Source: Bacillus sp. FJAT-14578 (GTDB lineage: Bacteria > Bacillota > Bacilli > Bacillales > Bacillaceae_H). Taken from it: DNA of 64,000 nt. Both the position numbers and the translations under genes were made by a program. How positions within the stretch are numbered: position 1 is the first letter of the stretch; each line of letters begins with the position of its first letter. The stretch covers positions 186,001 through 250,000 of the forward strand of contig NZ_KI632505.1 in NCBI RefSeq assembly GCF_000504165.1, given 5' to 3'. Below the pieces are notes generated by a model. That model was not told the origin of the DNA. It was given only the letters and a program-made list of their open reading frames with translations, and made no database searches. Of the stretch, positions 59,942-64,000 are shown one piece after another.

Positions 59942-60358
59942 TTAAAGAACGTTCAACTGGACTTCTATATTTCCTCTTGTCGCTTTTGAGTACGGACAAA
60001 CTTGGTGTGCCGCTTCCACTAGCTGCTGCGCTTCCTCTTTGCTTGCTCCTTCCACTTTCACATCCAATACAGCCGCTAAACCGAAACCGCCGTCTGTATC
60101 TTTACCGATGGAAATATGAGCGGTTACTTCTGTACTTTCAACTTTCACGCGCTTTTGGCGAATCACAAGATTTAACGCACTGTCAAAGCAAGCCGCATAT
60201 CCAGCCGCAAACAATTGCTCTGGATTTGTAGCTGCCTCCCCGCTTCCACCTAGTGCTTTCGGCATTTTCACATCTAAATTGATGATCCCGTCTTCTGATT
60301 GTACTTTTCCGTTACGGCCGCCTGTTGCCGTTACAGTCGCTGTGTATAATGGTTCCAT
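59942..60358 (-). CDS. ohr: Organic hydroperoxide resistance protein Ohr
   Basis: 138 residues, OsmC/Ohr family peroxidase. The catalytic Cys pair is C57 (AAGYAACFDSAL) and C121 (HQVCPYSKATRGN), both intact. It reduces organic hydroperoxides with lipoyl/thiol reductants. It lies 3 nt downstream of the ohrR gene and is co-transcribed, a common arrangement. Confidence 0.95.
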   Translation of the reverse strand: MEPLYTATVTATGGRNGKVQSEDGIINLDVKMPKALGGSGEAATNPEQLFAAGYAACFDSALNLVIRQKRVKVESTEVTAHISIGKDTDGGFGLAAVLDVKVEGASKEEAQQLVEAAHQVCPYSKATRGNIEVQLNVL

Positions 60359-60361
60359 TGT

Positions 60362-60802
60362 TCATTCTCCCTTTCGTAATTGAGTCGTTATGCGATTCAG
60401 CTGCATTAATAAATCAAGGTAGTCCTCTTTCGTGATGCCAAAACTCGGCGCGACGCTTTTCGGGATACATGCGGCTTGCTTTTTTAAGGCCTTCCCCTTC
60501 TCCGTCAAAGAAATTGCCACTTTTCGTTCATCTTCTTTCAAGCGAACACGTTGAACGAGACCGGTTTGTTCCATTCTTTTTAACATCGGAGTCAGTGTCC
60601 CTGAATCTAAGTATAACTTCTCTCCGAGATCCGAAACCGTCCGTTCATCTTTCTCCCATAGTACAAGCATTACTAAATATTGAGGAAACGTAAGGTTCAT
60701 TTCCTCTAAATGCTCTCGGTACAATTTGGTGATTTCCTTCGAACAAGCATAAACTGCAAAACATAATTGGTTTTCCAACTTTAAATATTGTTCTTCATTC
60801 AT
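60362..60802 (-). CDS. ohrR: MarR family organic peroxide sensor OhrR
   Basis: 146 residues. The N-terminus LENQLCFAVYACSKEITKLY holds the reactive Cys (C14, equivalent to C15 of B. subtilis OhrR). YLDSGTLTPMLKRMEQTGLV is the recognition helix, and DERKVAISLTEKGKAL the wing. Two more Cys are present (C20 and C112), so it is not a plain one-Cys sensor. It represses ohr until peroxides oxidise it. A palindromic operator overlaps its promoter. Ribosome binding site GAAGGATG. Confidence 0.93.
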   Translation of the reverse strand: MNEEQYLKLENQLCFAVYACSKEITKLYREHLEEMNLTFPQYLVMLVLWEKDERTVSDLGEKLYLDSGTLTPMLKRMEQTGLVQRVRLKEDERKVAISLTEKGKALKKQAACIPKSVAPSFGITKEDYLDLLMQLNRITTQLRKGE

Positions 60803-60820
60803 GAATGGACATCCTTCTCG

Positions 60821-60846
60821 AAATTAAATTGTGCACAACTTAATTT
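60821..60846 (-). promoter_or_regulatory. OhrR operator
   Basis: AAATTAA-A-TTGTGCACAA-C-TTAATTT is a near-perfect 26-bp palindrome resembling known OhrR sites (ACAATTTAATTGTA-type halves). It overlaps the -10 of the ohrR promoter and its start region. Confidence 0.75.
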
Positions 60847-60871
60847 TAGACAATATAAATAAAAAGTCAAC
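60844..60871 (-). promoter_or_regulatory. Promoter of ohrR-ohr
   Basis: Minus strand TTGACT, 16-bp spacer, TAAAAT. The operator overlaps its downstream edge. Confidence 0.65.
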
Positions 60872-61032
60872 AGTTATGTTTTGGGTTATTTTTAATCTCC
60901 ACTCATATGGCAAAAAATATGTAAACTAGAAATTTTTTCATAATTTGTGACGATATTTTGAACTAATTGTTGCAAATTTGTGAACATTATGTTATTTTTT
61001 ATTCAAGGGACAACGACAAAGGGGATGATCAA

Positions 61033-61275
61033 ATGAAACGCTTTAACGGTCGATCAAACAATATGACAGAAATGTGCAAATCCATTGCAACGGTACAGCT
61101 TATTATCGGTGGAATTCTATTCCTTTTAAGTTTCTTTGTAAGCGATTACAACCGTGATTTCTTTCTCACTATGTTAAGCCTGGGCGTCATGGGATCAGCT
61201 ATGGTCATGTTCGGATTCGGATTATTCATGGGACTTCTTGAAGAATACAGCATTGCAGAAAAAAATACTTACTAA
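61033..61275 (+). CDS. Small membrane protein
   Basis: 80 residues from the ATG at 61033 (AAAGGGGATG 5 nt upstream); the longer frame to 60967 has no ribosome binding site. Two hydrophobic segments: SIATVQLIIGGILFLLSFFV and FFLTMLSLGVMGSAMVMFGF. Short charged N-terminus and C-terminus. Terminator follows. Function unknown. Confidence 0.65.
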   Translation: MKRFNGRSNNMTEMCKSIATVQLIIGGILFLLSFFVSDYNRDFFLTMLSLGVMGSAMVMFGFGLFMGLLEEYSIAEKNTY

Positions 61276-61293
61276 CGATATATATAAATAAAT

Positions 61294-61325
61294 CAAGGAC
61301 ATGGGTGTTCATCACTCCATGTCTT
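61294..61325 (+). terminator. Terminator of the 61033 gene
   Basis: AAGGACATGG / CCATGTCTTTT with a 12-nt loop. Confidence 0.75.
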
Positions 61326-61521
61326 TTCATTTATGCTTAAGTAATTGTGACTACCTCTTTCTGTCTGATTACACATATTCACTTGACATTTCTTCATATA
61401 ATCAAGAGACATTCACAATCCATGACTCAGATGGCCTGAATCCGTACTTTAAATAGATTGATATAGATGCTCAATTCCCCTCCTATTTTTTGGTAGAATA
61501 AAAGAAAGGAGGCTTTTTAAG

Positions 61522-62541
61522 ATGCATATCTTTTTTCAAATTTGGAGGAAGTTCATTAAATTAAAATTTGTGACGATTTTGCTCCTTTCAGCGGCCATCA
61601 TTTCATTTGGGACTTTTTCCATTCACCTGCTGGAGCCGGAAACATTCCCGACTTTATTTGAAGGTTTGTGGTGGACGATGACGACGTTGACGACCGTCGG
61701 GTATGGAGATTATTCCCCCAAAACAACGGGAGGCAGACTTGTCGGCATGTTTCTGTTTTTATTTGGAATCGGGATCATTGGTTTGCTTATTTCAAGATTC
61801 GTCGATTTGATTTCGACATACAATCGATTGAAAACGGAGGGGAAATTAATGTATAAGCGAAAAAACCATTACATATATATCACCTATTCAAAAAAAACGA
61901 AGGATGCCATCGAGGAAGTTTTGGCGGCTGAACCGCTGGCGGAAATCGTGCTGATTGATACATTCCCTTCTGTACCATATGAACATGATCAACTCTTCTA
62001 TGTTCAAGGAGATCCATCAGAAGAGGCCACTTTATTGAAAGCCAACATTTTACACGCCAAAAGGGTTTGTATTTTTTCCGATTCATCCATTGATGATTCT
62101 ACCCTTGCAGATGGCAAAACACTCCTTATCGCTACGGCGGTCGAGTCACTCTCCCATACATACGAACAAAATATCCATACAATCGTCGAAATCAGCAAAG
62201 AGAGTCATATCGGAAAGTTTAAACATGTAAACGTGGACGATTTCATTTTATCAAATGATTCCGTTTCCCGACTGATGGCCCGTGCCACGCTCCACCCGGG
62301 AACAACAAATATCTTCCGTCAGCTTCTCAGCAAAAAATATGGCAGCAATATTCACGAAATCAAACCGATGCCGGAATGGAAAACGATACGTGATGCTTAT
62401 TTATCACTATTTGAACAAGGGGCCGTCCTCATTTCCATTAATGAAGATATGAACTTTTTGGCGGATAAAGAACACCCCCTTCAACCAGACGATATGCTGT
62501 TTATCGTTTGTAACGATGAAGCACTCTCGAAATTCTCTTAA
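61522..62541 (+). CDS. Potassium channel with TrkA-N (RCK) domain (YugO-like)
   Basis: 339 residues. TM1 about 16-34; pore loop with the K+ selectivity filter TVGYGD at 58-63; TM2 about 72-95; then a cytoplasmic RCK/TrkA-N region (VLIDTFPSV.., HDQLFYVQGDPSEEATLLKA). In B. subtilis YugO mediates K+ efflux in biofilm signalling; here the same kind of role is inferred from architecture. AAAGGAGG lies 8 nt before the ATG. Confidence 0.92.
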   Translation: MHIFFQIWRKFIKLKFVTILLLSAAIISFGTFSIHLLEPETFPTLFEGLWWTMTTLTTVGYGDYSPKTTGGRLVGMFLFLFGIGIIGLLISRFVDLISTYNRLKTEGKLMYKRKNHYIYITYSKKTKDAIEEVLAAEPLAEIVLIDTFPSVPYEHDQLFYVQGDPSEEATLLKANILHAKRVCIFSDSSIDDSTLADGKTLLIATAVESLSHTYEQNIHTIVEISKESHIGKFKHVNVDDFILSNDSVSRLMARATLHPGTTNIFRQLLSKKYGSNIHEIKPMPEWKTIRDAYLSLFEQGAVLISINEDMNFLADKEHPLQPDDMLFIVCNDEALSKFS

Positions 62542-62575
62542 AAGGATCCTCTTTCTTCCTTACTTTTTCGGGAGA

Positions 62576-62692
62576 ATGAGGGAAATCTATCATTTGGTTT
62601 ACGCCAGCCCAAAAGTAGACAAGGAAATCAAAAAATCGTTGCGCAAGTCCATGCGTAGACGAACAGTCCGCGGACTGGCCAAAGTTTATTAA
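62576..62692 (+). CDS. Possible small Arg/Lys-rich protein
   Basis: 38 codons, MREIYHLVYASPKVDKEI then KKSLRKSMRRRTVRGLAKVY. Very basic, net charge above +9. CGGGAGA lies 2 nt before the ATG, so the ribosome binding site is poor. A strong plus-strand terminator follows the stop, giving the frame a gene-like setting after the K+ channel gene. It may be a small basic protein or the end of a lost gene. Confidence 0.35.
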   Translation: MREIYHLVYASPKVDKEIKKSLRKSMRRRTVRGLAKVY

Positions 62693-62715
62693 GTTTAGGA
62701 CGGGTCCTTTCAGAA

Positions 62716-62763
62716 GGATGGGTCAAAAGGGTTTCTTTTCGCCCTTTTGACCCATCCTCTTTT
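62716..62763 (+). terminator. Strong hairpin between the K+ channel unit and the convergent response regulator
   Basis: Perfect 16-bp arms GGATGGGTCAAAAGGG (62716-62731) and 62742-62757, followed on the plus strand by TCTTTTTAAA. It runs into the convergent stop codon at 62763. Confidence 0.85.
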
Positions 62764-63449
62764 TAAACATTAAAGCGATATCCTGCTCCCCAAACGGTTT
62801 CCAGATATTTTGGATTGGCAGGATCTCTTTCGATTTTTTCACGTAATTTCCGGATATGGACAGTGACCGTCGACACGTCTGCGGCCGAATCCAGCCCCCA
62901 AATCTTTTCAAATAACTGTTCTTTACTTAGCACTTGGTTGGGATGCATCACAAGGAATACCAATAAATCGAATTCCCTTGTCGTAAATAAAACTTCCTTT
63001 CCATTTATATGAACTCTGCGTGCCGGTCTATCAATCGAAATTCCGTGAACGTATATGATGTTTGTTTTGGGCTGACTTCCTGCCAAGCGTTCATAACGTG
63101 CTAAATGCGCCTTCACTCTGGCAACCAGCTCACTCGGACTAAACGGCTTTGTAATATAATCGTCTGCACCTAAACCGAGCCCTCGAATTTTATCGATATC
63201 TTCTTTTTTAGCCGAAACAAGTAATATAGGTATGTTTTTGACAGCACGTATTTGTTTGCATACCTCAAACCCATTCATCCCTGGAAGCATAATATCCAGT
63301 ATAATCAAATCATAACTTCCTTGCAGGGCATGCTGTAGTCCTGCATCACCCGAATGTTGAATATCGACAACAAAATGATTGATTTCCAAGTAATCCCTTT
63401 GCAATTCTGCAATACTGACTTCGTCTTCTATAAGCAATATCTTTTTCAT
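62763..63449 (-). CDS. OmpR family response regulator (VanR/YclJ-like)
   Basis: 228 residues: receiver with D52 (LIILDIMLP), acidic EDE near the start and KPF switch Lys, then winged helix (FTTREFDLLVFLVMHPNQVL, TVTVHIRKLREKIE, TVWGAGYRFNV). It follows the kinase gene with a 4-nt overlap. Target genes are not evident; no TTAAGAA-type repeats lie nearby. Confidence 0.92.
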   Translation of the reverse strand: MKKILLIEDEVSIAELQRDYLEINHFVVDIQHSGDAGLQHALQGSYDLIILDIMLPGMNGFEVCKQIRAVKNIPILLVSAKKEDIDKIRGLGLGADDYITKPFSPSELVARVKAHLARYERLAGSQPKTNIIYVHGISIDRPARRVHINGKEVLFTTREFDLLVFLVMHPNQVLSKEQLFEKIWGLDSAADVSTVTVHIRKLREKIERDPANPKYLETVWGAGYRFNV

Positions 63450-64000
63450 GTTACATCACCTTTTTTCTCCACTTTCTTTAAGGAAAAGAAGACACTTGTG
63501 CCTTTCCCTATCTCGCTTTCAGCCCAAATATTTCCTCTGTGCTCTTTAATGATTTGTTTGGCAATAGCCAACCCCAATCCGCTCCCGCCTGTTCGTGAAT
63601 TCCGAGACTGTTCGGCGCGGTAAAATCGATCAAAAATGTAAGGCAGAGCTGAAGGTTCAATTCCGTGTCCGTTATCTTTTACTTGTACCGCCACATCATG
63701 TGGTCCATCAAACAGATAAATATCGATATGCTTTTCTTCTTTGTCCATATATTTCACGCAATTTCCGATTATGTTGGCCAATACCCGCTTTAACTTTTCT
63801 CTATCTGCCGTTACATATACTGGCTCATGGATGAGATGCAGTCCAATATGGATACCTTGTTGAAACAAGTCCAGATGCAGTTCTTCTACATAATCTCTCA
63901 TATATTGAACCAGATCCACCGTTTCAAATGAAAACGGGACTGTCTTCAGGTCAAGCTTAGAAAACAAGAAAAGTTCATCGATTAATGAATCCATATCTTT
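63446..64000 (-). CDS. Sensor histidine kinase, C-terminal part (5' end outside window)
   Basis: The frame is open to the window edge; 184 codons are visible. N-box NIIGNCVKYMD, G1 DNGHGIEP, F-box FDRFYRAEQS and G2 GGSGLGLAIAKQII of a HATPase_c domain, preceded by the end of the HisKA region (DSLIDELFLFSKLD). The sensor part is not in the window. Pairs with the 62763 regulator. Confidence 0.92.
   Translation of the reverse strand, partial: KDMDSLIDELFLFSKLDLKTVPFSFETVDLVQYMRDYVEELHLDLFQQGIHIGLHLIHEPVYVTADREKLKRVLANIIGNCVKYMDKEEKHIDIYLFDGPHDVAVQVKDNGHGIEPSALPYIFDRFYRAEQSRNSRTGGSGLGLAIAKQIIKEHRGNIWAESEIGKGTSVFFSLKKVEKKGDVT

Noticed and set aside
1..64000. CRISPR arrays, tRNA, rRNA, prophage genes
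   Set aside because: No regularly spaced short repeats, tRNA-like cloverleaves or phage structural genes were recognised in the window.

Overview
The window looks like a chromosomal stretch from a spore-forming Bacillaceae bacterium. Evidence: a GerA-type germinant receptor operon, the spore cortex hydrolase CwlJ, a SpoIID-domain protein, a SpoVB/YkvU-type flippase, Cys/His-rich coat-like proteins, Spx, RsbR, an OhrR/Ohr pair, strong AGGAGG ribosome binding sites, TTG/GTG starts and many intrinsic terminators. The full-length PEP carboxylase argues against B. subtilis itself. Genus and species cannot be fixed from the sequence alone. No rRNA, tRNA, CRISPR array or intact transposase gene was seen.

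Layout. 1-11.5 kb, mostly minus strand: a partial surface-like protein, malic enzyme, a YkvU-like flippase, the UPF0718/UPF0703 membrane pair, an RsbR paralogue, an acidic lipoprotein and PEP carboxylase. 11.9-13.5 kb: a YkgB-type lactonase and a repeat-rich charged protein. 13.6-20.4 kb: a six-gene operon of a Nik/Cnt/Opp-type importer with a translationally coupled MATE exporter. It is headed by a broken small membrane-protein gene and a sequence that matches the Zur box. 20.6 kb: a BcrC-type undecaprenyl pyrophosphatase. 21-42 kb, mixed housekeeping and decay: DMT transporters, an AraC regulator, a damaged chemoreceptor, the SpoIID protein, a HAD phosphatase, truncated GNAT, Rrf2 and DUF4440 genes, a QorB/Rrf2 divergon, a DacF-type carboxypeptidase, TerC, CwlJ, Spx and coat-like small proteins. 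42.7-46.2 kb: a two-component system followed by a BcrAB-type ABC transporter. 46.4-49.6 kb: two DUF3231 proteins and an MFS transporter. 49.8-55.1 kb: an iron-acquisition block with a ferredoxin-NADP reductase divergent from a siderophore ABC importer and two Fur boxes between them. 55.2-59 kb: the gerA-type operon. 59.3-64 kb: a sporulation-type small gene, OhrR/Ohr, a K+ channel, and a second two-component system that runs off the window.

The most informative observation is a 63-bp regulatory block, 51/63 identical without gaps, shared by the promoter of the BcrC-type gene (20539-20601) and the promoter of the BcrAB-type transporter (44487-44549), 24 kb apart. It is built from TTAAGAA direct repeats at exact 11-bp steps, the geometry used by OmpR/PhoB-family regulators. 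The adjacent two-component system (42756-44502) has a kinase with a very short extracellular loop. I infer one cell-envelope (bacitracin-like) stress regulon: kinase and regulator sense the drug, BcrAB exports it or protects the target, and BcrC recycles undecaprenyl pyrophosphate.

Other notable structures are a 187-191 bp dispersed repeat in two inverted copies (one between the siderophore-binding protein and its permeases), a pair of related terminator-like direct repeats flanking the gerA operon, several broken genes, and two places with paired perfect hairpins.
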